Shown here piece after piece: positions 46,123-58,824 of a DNA stretch of 64,000 nt. Position numbers and translations under genes: made by a program. The stretch is from contig WACJ01000185.1 in the NCBI GenBank assembly GCA_008973525.1, positions 372,001-436,000 of the forward strand. Direction: 5' to 3'. Origin of the DNA: Stenopsyche tienmushanensis (lineage: Eukaryota > Arthropoda > Insecta > Trichoptera > Stenopsychidae). Under the pieces are notes generated by a model. It worked only from the letters and a program-made list of their open reading frames with translations, searched no databases and had not been told where the DNA came from. Position 1 is the stretch's first letter. Every line of letters starts with the position of its first letter.

Positions 46123-49100
46123 TTATATGAAAACCTTAAAACTTTAGCTTAGTTGACTAGATAATATTATAGTGAAGAACATCCCAAAATTTCAGCCAGA
46201 TTTATCAACAACTTTTTAAGCTACAACTGGCGAACATTTTGTAAATGCAGTTTCGAGATAATCTCGATTAAAGTTTCAATATGATAAAACTATCAATTTT
46301 TGTGACTTACCGATCAATCAATGATTCCAGGCATATATAATAGATCTTCAGCTATTTAAAAAAGTTGATTATCTTCGACTAGCTGTTGTTTTCGGGCTAT
46401 ACGAGCTACTTTTGTGTCAGAAAGACTCTTACGGTTCTACCTCACTACCCGCGCTTAATCGGTTTTTCAGCGAAGGCTTTACAGTAGTTGTCAATAATTA
46501 TATTAAACATATTCATCATCTTCAAAATGAAGCTGCAGTCCTTATTAAATATCCCAACAGTATTTTGATGTTTTTATTATTTTTACACCAGAATGCAGGT
46601 GCTTTGGAGCCAGTCGCCAAACCGTCGAGATAAAACATTCATTAGCATTTTGAGTATGGCTACCCTAGCATCTTTGAAGTAATTTATTCCTGGACAAATC
46701 TTTATAGATTGGTAAGAGATGCTGCTTTATCTCTTGGTCAAGAAATGGAGTCAGGCCTTCAAGCTTTGGATATTTTTTAAAGCCATAACTTCCTGCCATT
46801 TGCACTAGCTTTTGACTCCAGTCTGGTTCCCACAATAATTTCCTTTTTTTTTTTAAATTCCTCGAACTTTTCTACCTTTCGTTCCTTTATAAAGATATTT
46901 TGACATTTTTGATTCGAAAGTCCATAGACTGATTTCATTTTATGCCGATAAAAGACTTTTGCTGTTAAAATTCATGCCATAAAACTTACCATAAATGGAT
47001 GAATTTGTGCTCACACAATTAATCGTTTTCGAGGAGCCATAAAAACTGGATATGTTGTTGGAATATTACACTGAAAAAAATGCATGATTATAAACTGAAT
47101 GCATATATAGAAGGAGTAAAAATTATCAATAGAAGCGACATGATAATTGATGTAAGATATTGGATCAATATAGAGATGAATATAAAACAATGTTAGTACT
47201 TAATATAACCAAAAAAGCATAAGACTAACCACTCCGTCTTTTTCGTACATAATAATGCAACGAAAAGCTTGCTCTTCTGGAGTCAAATGGTTAATGTCAC
47301 GTAACTACGTGATAACGGGTTCTCATCATGTGACACGTGCCTTTGATAAATTGTGCTACTTCTGCATACATTACTCAAGCGCATGACAGTTAATAGCAAT
47401 ATCTGCATATACTATTGCATTTAGACATTGAACATCAAGAATTGGAATGCAATTCGTGTCTTTTATTTCATTTTAATATATTATTTGACAATATTGAAAA
47501 TAAATGTAAGGTCTGTCTTGTACGCGCATCACGGAGCTTAATATGGATCGTATATTGATATTCTATTACTTTTACGATTCAAGCAATGCTGCGTATAAAT
47601 AATAAAAAATGCTATTATTGATTTGGATAAATATATGACCAAAATATTTCTGAGTTCGACTCATTCATTCCCTCCCATTTTTGTGATATGATCCCTTCTG
47701 GTCTAAGGAAACGACCAGCTTCTGGTCGTTTCATTGGTAATTTAATGTGTTTCGGGTTTACATCTGTCATTCATACATGTCATTCGTATGTTCGTCTTGC
47801 CTTCGTTGTTTTTGTATTTATGAACTACATGGAACGTTTGATTTTCTCAATGAAAGGAGAATATGTTCCATATAAAGTTGTCATAGTGAGTATGAAAAAT
47901 AAAGAAAACTCTTCAAAGCGTTTATTATTTGCGTCAAAATATTTGCAACTATATTTTTGAATTAAATTTGAGTTAGTGGAACTCTTTCCTACAAATTTGC
48001 AATTACTTCTAATACTTCAATTACTTCTACAGCCGTCATTTCTGCAATGTCAATGGTCGATAAATTTTCGAATCCTTTCTGAAAAATTGTATGAGACAAA
48101 GCGAGAATAATAGAATCTATTTTTTTCATATTTGGGAATACGTCTTTTAGTTTTCTTATATTCAAGCTACAGTAATTTTCATACAAGAATCAATTGATGG
48201 CTTTCATTTGATTAAGTTCTAAATAACACACGAATGTCTCTTAATTTTTTCATCTTGGGCTGTGCTATTTTATGTTCCAATGAATAGCCATAATTAATAT
48301 TCTAAAGTGCCTCAACTACTGTATATCTTCATCGAATACGCTTCAAAGTCATGGTATACATGTCGTATCATTGGCTAAAATAGGTTTAATTTTCTGCAAA
48401 TATCTAGCTCATACTATTTCAATTTATTAAAATCTTCAAGTTTTGCGTTTGTATTTTTAGAAATATTTTGTTTATGTTGTTGCGTGAAAATAAATGACGG
48501 CCCTAATATTGAAATTGAAAGGGTGTGGGTCACAATTCTTTTTAGTAGTCGAAGAAGTCCTTGTTGAGGGGGTTATTATTATATTTTGTCTTAAGATAGG
48601 AGTCTTAAAACGAAGCTTTTGATTTACTAATCAAGATCCACAACTCATTTCCAATCTGAAAAGATCACATGGACCATAGACGGGGTCGATCGTTTTTGTG
48701 GTCCATTGCCCTTTATTACAATATCGTTGATCGCACATGTTTAAAAGCTCTTTTTTTTAGCCGATTGACAATGACCTAAATTATACATGAAGCTTATGGG
48801 TATTCGTTTAAAAATAGAATTGAAATGTATCTGCAAATGACATCTCTAAAGTTTGTTACATTTTTCTGTCAAGCGTGCTTGTTGTCAGGTCGTCAGCTGT
48901 TTTAAAATGCTCCTGGGTAATTTTGGCCCATGCCATTAAGCCGCCAAAATTAGCCCAGGGCTTGAAATGTTTGTTTTTGTGGACAAAAAATAGATGTCAA
49001 CCTCGTGGTTACGCCCCACCACAATGGATGGCACCGAACTTTCAGGAATGCTATGAAATGTGATTGCAAACATCCACTAATTATATATAGAATAGACAAC

Positions 49101-49461
49101 CATCTGCGGTTCCGTTCTGTGCACGTATGAGCTCTTCTCTCGTACAATGCTTCGAACGTGCATTTCGAAAATGAAATCTTGTGGTTGACAACAAATTTAA
49201 CGCATTGAATGTCATAGACGTCTTGAACATCCACTCATGAAATCATACTACATCTTCAAATCTCTTTCCATTGTCGCAGAGCTCTTAGAAATGGATTTAG
49301 GTTAGTAGTTATTAGATATTATACACAAAAAAATATCCATATTTTATACAATATTTTATGCAGAGCGATGTGTTTCGACATTTTATGACGACTATAATAT
49401 TGATTGGATTTTATTAGTACCCATTTATTTCGATGATATTTTTCAGATTTTTAGGTATTGA
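46123..49461. other. Unassigned AT-rich DNA with small hairpins
   Basis: The minus strand near 47250-47300 reads HLTPEEQAFRCIIMYEKDG, which looks transposase-like but is too short to assign. ORFs at 46412-46633, 47688-47960 and 48950-49234 are not recognised. A perfect 11-bp stem with 3-base loop lies at 47708-47732 (GAAACGACCAG). A stem CCTGGGTAATTTTGG / CCAAAATTAGCCCAGG with one bulge lies at 48912-48959. Confidence 0.35.
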
Positions 49462-50240
49462 TTAACCTGTTAAGTTCCTTTTCAATAACGCAACATACAG
49501 TGGGCGCGCTCATTTTCGTTAGGACGTATATATACGTCCCGCCCACCTGGCGTGAGTTCATATTATTAATTTTTTTAACGATACTTAGAATGTATAAAAA
49601 ACATATTTTTTTATTTATTTAGATTCATAAACATATAGAGAAGCTAACAAATAAAAAACAATAGAGCATAACACAGAGTTTAAAAAAATAAAATATATTC
49701 ATACATAAATTCAAAACTCAACTTGTGTATAATATATAATCAAACAGTTGTTGACACGTAGTGCTAGCTCACAATCCGGGTACCGGTATGTAAATAGTTT
49801 CCCTTTTTTGTAATAAATTCGACATTTCCTGGCTTTAGTTCCCTTTCATTTGTTCTTTGAAAATTCAACTAAGCGTGAGGGTTTAGGGGTAATGCTGTTT
49901 TTTAATGGCATATATTGGATTTTTACTATGTTGTCTGAACTGAGCATCAATAAGACTTTTTTGTCTTTCTATTTCAAAACTATAAGTTTGCTTTTGAATT
50001 TTACCTTATACTACAAGTCACCGTTTACTAAGTACACGTCCACTCCAACACAATAGCGAAGTGCAACCAATTTGTTACCTATTTTAAATCCATGTCAAAA
50101 CATGTATCGACAACTCACACATTTGTTAAACAACAAAAAAGTCCCCCCTGCTTTAGGACTCAACATATATATCGAGGACGTATATATACGTCCTAACCAA
50201 TTTCGATGCAGCTTACGTTGGACGTACATATACGTCCCTC
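49462..50240 (-). mobile_element. piggyBac-like element relic with palindromic subterminal motifs
   Basis: The left end starts TTAACCTGTTAAGTTCC. A perfect 18-bp palindrome GGACGTATATATACGTCC occurs at 49522-49539 and again at 50176-50193. A one-mismatch copy, GGACGTACATATACGTCC, lies at 50220-50237. Flanks of the palindromes are also related (CGTCCTAAC-AA-TTTCG in inverted sense; CGTCCC-CCCA in direct sense). A piggyBac-type transposase tail reads on the minus strand between them. The right TTAA end is not clear. The element is short and dead. Confidence 0.6.
49725..50045 (-). pseudogene. piggyBac-like transposase, C-terminal cysteine-rich tail
   Basis: The minus strand reads KPSRLVEFSKNK, a stop, then KGTKARKCRIYYKKGKLFTY and RYPDCELALRVNNCLIIY. 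piggyBac proteins end with a RING-like cysteine-rich domain of the form RKC--C---GKR--T-Y-C--C---LCV--CF--YH. Here the first, third and last cysteines remain, while two others are replaced (Y for C in CRIY, R for C in LRV). Upstream text (KFKSKL, IVKIQYMPLK) is eroded and the DDD core is missing. The plus-strand ORF 49850-50056 is its shadow. Confidence 0.65.
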
Positions 50241-50873
50241 CCATTACTCTGTTCAACAATGGTAATTTTGATACCTATGTATTTAAATACAAATAATTAC
50301 TCTAACATCATTCTAATTCGTCTTCTATTTGTAATTATATATTATACGAGTATATGAAGCACTCGCCCTTTTTTATTGTTTCGATATGGATTTTTCGCCA
50401 AAATTCTATAATTTTTCCTCTAATTAAAAACTTTTCCTCAAAATGCGGCCAAAGTCGAGATAAAACCAATTTAAGCCGTAAAAGCATTGTATTACTAATT
50501 AGGGAATTTGCTTTATCAGGCCGAAGTATCTAACAAGAACGGAGATTCTAACAAATCCCAAAGTTTAAAGTTTTTTTCTTATTAATAACATGGGCATCAG
50601 AGTATAGCGACAGTTTTGAAGCAAGATAAATTTTAAGTTTACATGTTAATGTTCAATAAGATGCGGAAGATTGGAAAATTCAGTGGTTGAAGAAATTGAA
50701 TCTGAGTTCGAATCTAACGAATTAGATTAGCAGATAGAGGACCTGGACAGTGGAAGGTAATCGGATCGTGTCCACCTAGGATCAATTGAGTCTTTCACAT
50801 TCAGTCGAATTTATATGTAACACATTTCTATCGGGAAGCCACAACGTGTCATTTGTTCTCTACATGTCGTGCT
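50241..50873. other. AT-rich DNA, nothing recognised
   Basis: No repeat or coding feature seen. Confidence 0.4.
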
Positions 50874-51050
50874 TTAACTCTTTGAGTAGTGAGCTTATTT
50901 AAAATCTTCAGAGTCTTAGATGCTATATTTGCTTATCCGCCACTTATCATCCATACAATCTACTTATCTGTCAGCATCGCAGCAGCATGTATAAAGCTTA
51001 TATTTGACACTCTCGTCGCCTAACAAGAATCGGTGTTGTTAATAATGCAT
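50874..51050 (+). repeat. TTAA-starting repeat family B, copy 2
   Basis: TTAACTCTTTGAGTAGTGAG, then the shared blocks CTTAGATGCTATATTTGCTT, CCGCCACTTATCATCC and ACTTATCTGTCAG, GACACTCTCG. It is closest to copy 3 at 58825. A GTGTTAA at 51121-51127 may be the right end of a short 254-bp version. Confidence 0.7.
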
Positions 51051-51413
51051 ATTGTAAATTGTGACCTTTCCCGATGGTAACAATTATGCACAAAGTAAAA
51101 TTATCCTTCTCACTAATAATGTGTTAAAACTATAAAATATAAGCAAACAAACCTAAAAACAGGCAGGGGGTGAAAATCAAAATTCATTTTGGCAATATAA
51201 GGACGAGATTAATTACTAGTTGATTGAATTCTAACAATGAATCTTAAAAGCTGGAGGATATTATTGCGTTAAATTTATATTTTTATTAATAATGAGACAT
51301 CCTTTGCTCACTATACCTACAGCTCTATTATTCAATTTTCTGGCACAGAACAAGTGAACATTTCATTGTCAGCTTATCTTCTTCCTGTTTGACTTACAGA
51401 ATAAATTATAAAC
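51051..51413. other. AT-rich DNA, nothing recognised
   Basis: Apart from the possible short right end noted for the family B copy, nothing was seen. Confidence 0.4.
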
Positions 51414-51533
51414 ACAGGAGAGCAAAATATAAGTTCTCCTGTTTTAAACGCGGACGAGTTTTCCGCGTGTTTCATGCAAATGACGAAAAAAGTTTAGTAT
51501 CGCTACTCCTGTTTTCGTAAGCGGAGGGTAGCG
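51414..51533. other. Cluster of three consecutive stem-loops
   Basis: Three short inverted repeats follow one another. The first is ACAGGAGA / TCTCCTGT (51414-51421, 51435-51442). The second is ACGCGGA / TCCGCGT (51448-51454, 51462-51468). The third is CGCTACTCC / GGA-GTAGCG with a 2-base bulge (51501-51509, 51523-51533). The block is GC-rich for the region. A structured non-coding RNA or a transposon end is possible; neither is shown. Confidence 0.45.
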
Positions 51534-52129
51534 GTTCAAAAGCACGCATGTACCAGACAATACAAAGGATAACTCGTACAAGTTGTGCAATAAATAGTGT
51601 CCCGGTTTGTTTTGATAGTTACATACATCAAGTTGTGGCCTGGTAACACACTTCCTCCTGGCTTACGCATTACAATATACTCCATCCGCAACTACCACCG
51701 AGGAAGCGCCCAATAAATAATACGAGATAAATTGTTGAATATCTACCGTGGCTATAAAGTTGAGCCTGGATGGAAAGAATTCAACATTGTGCAGGATGTT
51801 AACATTTTGAGGACGTATTACGAGTGCCATAGACGCTCGTTTCTAACATTTTGAATTGCAATCTCAATTCATTGCGAATTTCTCTAAATTAGATTTAATG
51901 ATAAAATTGCGTAGACTTATTTGGCGCAATAAGCAAGTATTGTCTGCTGACGCATGACGGGATTTGACGGCTGTGCGCGTCAAAGTAGTGAATCTATAAA
52001 AACAATCTTTAGTAAGCGAATATGTATATTTGAACAAAATTGCTTTGTATTTTTATGTCCATTTTTTTTAATATTCCATATAGTCCATGAGTCTAAATTA
52101 TTTGAGGTCTAATATAATTTTTATAAAGT
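51534..52129. other. Unassigned DNA
   Basis: Mixed composition, GC-richer to 51730. No protein or repeat match. Confidence 0.4.
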
Positions 52130-52507
52130 AACTAGCCGATATCCAGCGCGTTGCCGCCACAGAAGTAATAATTCTAAAAACATCGTTTGTTTGTTTTATT
52201 ATAAATATGAACAAGCATACAAACATTCATTTTTATATATAAGATCTACTGTAAGTTAATTGTACTATACATATATTATTTAAAAAAGTGCAAACAATAA
52301 GTTGGCAAAGTTTTATCGTAATCGAATGAATGGTATGGTAGCGCATTAAATACGAACAAACAAACATTGATTTTTATATATTAGACTATGCTTATGTTAC
52401 TTGCAAAATTCTTAGCAATAAGTGGACGAAGTTTTATTGCAATCCGATGAACAGTATGGCAGCGCATTTCGAACGAACAAAACCCAATTACATTTTTATA
52501 TATTAAA
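52130..52507 (+). repeat. Degenerate tandem repeat, about 121-bp period
   Basis: The unit AATAAGT-G-C-AAGTTTTAT, GTATGG-AGCGCATT, CGAACAAAC and ATTTTTATATATTA occurs at about 52295-52385 and 52413-52507. A partial unit (ACAAGCATACAAACATTCAT, TTTTATATATAAGA) lies at 52210-52245. The block opens CTAGCCGATATCCAGCGCGT. Such CATACAAACATTCATTTTTA-type ends are common in arthropod dispersed repeats. Confidence 0.6.
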
Positions 52508-55500
52508 TTTTCGACTGGGTTCAATATTTTCTTAGCCAAGGATAAGGTTATTTGAATCGGAATTATAGATAATATATTTTTTAAATACATTTGAGTTATT
52601 AACTCATAGATTTCCCTGCCCGACTTGATCAATTAATCATCTTAGTGTATACAAGGACATCAGAGCAAGCTTGATTTGATCGATTTTAATGATTGAATAT
52701 ATCGTTCCTTCTGATCTTCATTTTTGTTATTATGGTGAAATCTTTTTTATATTCTGATTTTGACGCCGAATATTTGTAATAAGAATCCAAGAACTATTAT
52801 CCCCTATTTGACAACTGTTATCAATTGAAGACCTTCAACGAAAAAGTTCAAATCTAAAATAATATATTTGAATAACTACATCGATTATGTTTAAATGTGT
52901 TAAGATCATTGTCGCACTTGAAGCAATAACATCTCATTGTCCGGGTGCTTATTTTATTTTTATGGGTTTCAAGTCAAATTTACTCCCTCTTACAAGCAAC
53001 AATACACTACTAGAAACTTGATCTTGTGTTGTTAATGGTTTGCATTATAGAATATATCGGAGAAAGTGATTTTGGGTCGACAAAAAAGGGATGTTTCATT
53101 CAAAGCTCCAATTAGTGTCGATTGCTACCGATAAAAAATCTAGCAAAGGGACCAACAAACGAGATAAAAACGCTTTAACATTTTTTCATGATCGACAATA
53201 TCGATGGCAATTTGAGCAGTCATAATAAAAATTGATGTAGCAGTAAAAAGGTTTATCCGTCAATATTAATTTTGATGAAATATGCCCTAACAAAAAAATA
53301 TTCGCCGTCTTGTTTTTTATCCTTAATATTTGTAAACATTCCGTATCCTGCCGGATGCTGTCGTTCATCTTAGCAACACATATTGTTTTCTTTGGCGGCT
53401 TTGAAGGGAACGTGCGCCTTTGTCTGACTTGCTCATTTTTTTGCCCACATTCATCCCTCTCTTCTGACGTATTAGGGGCACATTTCATTCTAAAAAAAAA
53501 AGTTTGAATAAAAATCATGTCGGATTTCAATTGTGATTCGATTAAATGATAATAGTTGAATTAAATGCATCATATGTTCGTTACTTTCTGAAATTTGAAT
53601 TTGTAATAAAATCGTTGCTATTGAATCATTGTTAGGTTAAACGACAGCGAGTGGATGCTGGCTATGTTTAAACGTTATGGTAAAAAATATTTTTTCTAAT
53701 ATATGCTAATGGTGAAATGATGCATAATTTTATCGCGAGTGGCAGTTTCTAGCATCTGCATTCTAACGCGAAGTAGAAAGATGTAGAGATAAAAATTGGA
53801 AGTGTCGAGCCCGCGTCTGATAATGAACTCCCTGGGGGGACGGGATTGAAGATGGCAAAGACTTCTTCGCTGTTCTCAAGCTGGATTTGGCCATGCTTGC
53901 GGTAGGAAATCATCGTTATCGAATTCTTGCAACTTGGGTCGCTTTCTTTTTGCAACCATATCATCTCTAGTATGATAGTGAACATACCAGGTAGGCTAAC
54001 TGATCGCAAAGCATTCGTGAGTTGGAGCGTAGCCAGAGAGGGCCAAAATCTCGTGCCCTACCTAACAAATATAAGCAGCATTCTTTGATTTCTACGAAAC
54101 TTATTTTATAAGTGGGTGGCTAGAAAATTCCGCCTTTATTATTAACACAATATTGGCTGATGATACAACATGTGTGTTTAGTCTATATTTGTGCTATGCT
54201 TCCGACAGTGGTAACTGTTCAATGACAAAGACCTGATACTATGTTTTTAATCAATCATTAGATGACAACCATATGCGTTCAGAAATTCTTAAAATTGAAA
54301 AATACTACGAGTCTAGCGCGGTAAAAGTGAAATTTATTAGCTCCAAAGAAATGTTGACTTTACGCTTTTTCTATTTCGAAATTATTATCTGAACGATAAA
54401 GCTGTGTTTGTGTTATATATAATAAAATACTGTTGATACTGTTGATGTTAATACTGATTTTGCCCTCTCTTTTCGGCCAACTACAGTTTTTCCTCTAGAA
54501 TATCTCGTTCAAGTATAGATAAATGTTTATTTATATTATTGCGAACCCCCACTAATAGCTTCGCGAACCTCAGTTTAAGAACCACTGCTCTATTTCTAGA
54601 CAACACGCGATGTTTTAATACGAAATTTAAAAATCTACATAAAATACAGATTTTCTAGAGCTTTTAAGACGTAAAGATTTTTGTAAAATTTTATGTTTTC
54701 AACTACTCTAATTAATTTTTAGATATAGTTTATGAGTACTTACATATGAATTATACACCGAATAACCCATGGTTGTCATTTTCCGTATGGTTATGTCTAA
54801 ATTTGGTTTAATTACACGACCCAAGCTTTGACAATGCTTCGCAAGGCGCTATAAACGTGATGGATTGCCTGTGAAATTAACAAATTCCTTTTTGATTGAC
54901 TGTACCGCAAAAGGCGTGCTGGTGGCTCCATTGAATTTATATTGTTAATACAAGCGGTGAATAGCAGGGAGAGGGAGCTTTTACAGAATGCTATTTGGTG
55001 TCATCGTTTGTCATCTTCAAAAGCAGACATCGGATGGCTGCAATCTATGTGCATTGAAATATGCGTTTTTTAAAATTCCTCTTGTGCAGTAGAATGCATT
55101 CGGCAATACAGCGTATAACATTTTATCGCCGTAACAGTTGCATATGAGTGCTTAAATCTTAAATAAAATAATGCAGACGATGATAATTTTTAGTTTAAAA
55201 GTATGGTACTGATATATTAAAAACAATAAATCATAATAGAGATAACATGAAGTAGTGTTGTTTCTTTTATATGATGATTTTAAACACATGTCTACATTAA
55301 TCTATAGATAGATCCGTGATTTTAGAAAAATAATGTTTTTGCAATTTTCTCTGCTGTTGTAGAATATAATCGTAAATGTAAAGAAGCTAAGTTTGAACAA
55401 TATGGTGCATGATTTATTTGTTTGAACTTGGATATGTATATGGGAGAGATTGCATGAGGATACATATTTTGCGTTAAAATACTTATTTGTAGTATAAATA

Positions 55501-55735
55501 CTCTATATCGTCCCATAGAACAGTTGCCATGGCCTTTCCAGATTTTTTTTCTTCCAGACACCATTCTGAGCTGTTGAAGAATTGTTTCCTGTCACTTAAC
55601 ACCAACAAATATATTCCGAATTCTTCTCGATTAGCTTCTAGTATTCTTCATAATACTTTCATCAACTGTGTTTCGAAAAGATGTCAACAATATTGAGATT
55701 TGCCACCTTGGACACAGTTTTTCATGAATAATGTC
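52508..55735. other. Unassigned DNA with two unrecognised ORFs
   Basis: The minus ORF 53186-53530 (114 codons) has a basic, cysteine-bearing middle. Minus 53749-54009 (86 codons) overlaps a second open minus frame beginning MVAKRKRPKLQEFDNDDF. Both lie in GC-richer patches and could be exons or old transposon pieces. I recognise no domain. The rest is AT-rich. Confidence 0.3.
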
Positions 55736-56350
55736 TCAAACTGTTTCAAAATAAGATGTCTGTATTTTATGCCCGTGACCCCCCCTATGCCCGTGGGTAA
55801 CGGTTGAACTCTTGGGGTAATGATGTAGAGTAGAGTAGCCTCTTTGGCTGGTCATCAAACGCAGCTGGGGTAGCCCAGCTAACATGAGTTGGGTGAACAG
55901 GTCACCCTGTGCTGTGTACACATAAAGGGGTGTGTGGAACAGCTGACTACTGTAGTTGGGGTCAAAGCCTCATCACTGTTCTCAACAGCCTAGACAAACA
56001 GGCGACTCGTCTCACAGGCTAGGTACTAAAAATGACCGAATCGATACGAGTACCATGGGAAAGGGTTGGCCCCTGTAGTCCGTTATTTGTTGCAGCTCCC
56101 TTCAAAATGAGATTGGACTCGTGGTGAAAGTGAACCAGCGGAAGTAAATCCTTTGAATTTAGCATAACCTTAGTCCTTCCTCCTCCATCGCACCTTCGGG
56201 TCTTTCCCGCGGAAACCTCGCCTCTTCTGGAAGGCGTGGAGCAAAAAGGGTGGGTGTCTGGACCCTCCGCGCGTAGCGTTTCTCGTGGGGCTAAAGATCA
56301 GTGGAAGACACTGTTTGTGTGGCTAGTCCGGGATAACGCATAACAGACCA
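55736..56350 (+). repeat. GC-rich block, candidate non-LTR retrotransposon 5' region
   Basis: A 600-bp island of high GC without a long ORF, sharply bounded by AT-rich DNA. It contains blocks such as GCTGGGGTAGCCCAGCTAAC, CATCACTGTTCTCAACAGCC, ACCATGGGAAAGGGTTGGCC and CCTCGCCTCTTCTGGAAGGC. Style and length resemble 5' UTRs of RTE/CR1-type elements, and an RTE-like RT tail is present at 15119. No coding start was found downstream. The class is a guess; an unrelated repeat or a promoter island is possible. Confidence 0.3.
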
Positions 56351-58824
56351 TACAGCAGCGCAAGAAATAGGATCGATTATAATGATCCTCCAATCCAGTC
56401 AGTCGCTGTTTGATGTCTGTCGTCTCTATTCGGAATATCTTCACAAGTACATTTTTTCAGAAGTCATTTCCACAAACAACGTATTTTCGATGAATACTAA
56501 AAATTGGGTGATTTTTTTACGTCGTCTATAATAATAATTGGTCTATAAAGACCTGAATAGTTAGCAGTCGAATGGAGCCAAATCCAGGTGATATTTATGG
56601 AATCATTTTAAAATTCGATTCAAACAAATATGTATACCCTTAGTGGTCCATAAGTGCTTTCATGTATTTTTTCAATGGCCATCTGGTAGCTTAATTTTTT
56701 GATAAAAAACATTCTCCACGAGTTTCAACTTAAGGGTATAAGAAGCAAAGCATTTTCGCGAGATAAAAAAAATCATCTTAGAGCACACTAATATTTGATA
56801 AGGCACTAACCCTCATTCTTTGTCGTATGAATAAAAGATCGAATGATACGTATCATTATACGTGCGTTTTCCACATTCCCCCCGATACTATTTTCGCTGA
56901 TTGTGTACAAAAAAATCTGGATTCAATATACCTCTGTAATATAAAGTTATGTAGGTCTCTCGGTTACCAGAGATCGAGAGTTCAATTTAAAAGATGATTG
57001 CCGCAAATATATCACTATAATGGTTCGATGTGATGTTTGCCCCGTTTTTTTTTGCTCGAACAAAGCATATGTCAGGATAATTCCGTATAACAAATGGATC
57101 GGGGGCATCGTCTTCAATCTTTTGATCCTGATGAAATTTCAAAAAATCCCGAAATCTTGTGAACGTGGGTTACCCTCGATTTCTGCGAATTATCCCAAAA
57201 TATCCGCACACCCACAATGATGCGGGATTCGATCGAAAAATTGAGTCTTTGTGCTGTTATAGGGGTTGATGAACTTTCGAATCAAATATCGGATATTTTT
57301 TAAGATGATAGGGATGATAACTGGAAATTTCAATTTATGAGTAAATTGAAATTTTTAAAACGATTCCCAAATCAACTCGGTTTAATTAATTTTAGGTGGT
57401 AACGTTTCACGTCAACGAAATGCAACACTTCATTAAGCGAACCTAAAGAGTTCTCGGTCTACAAATACCCCGAGAAGCAAAATCTTCCTCAGAGTCCTTT
57501 TTGAAATTAGTTATCCTTCTTCTAATGCATGCTATGCCACACACGTTTCCAATTATGCACGGAACGCTCGAGTAGGGTTCGCAAAAACCGACGGATCTGC
57601 TTTGAAATCTGATACCGAAGCATGTGGTCAGGGACGAATCCTGTAGAAATTCTCCAAAGTACCTCCAAGAGCATCTGGAGAGATCTAATGACATGGCTAA
57701 CGTCATCTTGATGCACTAGACCTGTCTAATATTTTGACTATGCCATTTTGAAAATACGGGAATGTAGATATTAAAAGATCGAAACCAATTATTTACCTCA
57801 TTTTCTTGAGTTGTTCACAGTCAGATCGGTCTTATTGAATATTTTTAGTTATGCATTTAAGCCTCAGCCTTAAAACTATTTATTAAGTAGACACGCTGTT
57901 CATTTTATAATGTTTTGAATGATTTAATAACAACATATTTTAATTCCATCTTAGACATGTTTAATTTTATAATATTAGCAAATGCATACGAAATTCGCAA
58001 CTCTATTCAAAGATCAACTCATTAACTATACGCAGGATGCTATTCATTCTTATCCTGAACAAATATGACCTTAAAAGAGATACCGCAATTCCAAACGTTA
58101 TCCTTTGGGTGGTCCCTACAGAAATTTTACATGCATATTAATATTTCAGTAACAAGACACCGCAAAATAGGTCAATACAAAAAATCTGGCCATTCTACAT
58201 ATGATAAGTTATGTGGATCTTACGTATGGCGGCGAGTTCTCCAGAGCATAAAAAAAGATCATAAAAACCCGAAACAAATGTTCATGTGCCCTCCCTCAAG
58301 GAACTCTATTAGGATTGGTTTCTAAATTTGACGTTAAAAAATATTTGCACGTTTCCTGCCTTTTTCATAAATTTGAAATGGGTCGACAGATACGCATTTT
58401 CAATGTGAATATGGTAAACTTAGTTTAGGGTTGTTTCGGTAGAGTGCTGCCAGAAAATATATAGGATAACCAGGTCGGTGGTTGAGCTTAAACGGACGCA
58501 GCAATATATTAGATACAAGTTCTCAACCAGTGGGCCTAGCGATATTCAAAACCACTTATAGGGCATAATTTAGTTGATATTTGTTATATTTTTGTATAAT
58601 TTCATTGAAAAACACGTTATTGTATTAATAACTATTCATATCATTAGCTAATTACATTGTTCAATCAGATTCTAGATAGGGATGACCAATCCGAAATATT
58701 GATTTTTTAGATTCCTTAAATAAATTTATATATATCTATATAGAAGACCATTGAAATTACCATATATTTTCAGCGAATTATGTATTAACACTTATTTGTA
58801 TGAATGAGCACAAATATGCTACGT
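56351..58824. other. Unassigned DNA with overlapping minus-strand ORFs at 57443-57716
   Basis: Two long minus frames overlap (87 and 64 codons). One reads HQDDVSHVIRSLQMLLEVLW, then SKQIRRFLRTLLERSVHNWK, a plausible helical protein, but I recognise no family. The plus ORF 58065-58325 is likewise unassigned. The rest is AT-rich. Confidence 0.3.

Noticed and set aside
49850..50056. 68-codon plus-strand ORF
   Set aside because: It is antisense to the piggyBac cysteine-rich tail, which explains the sequence better.
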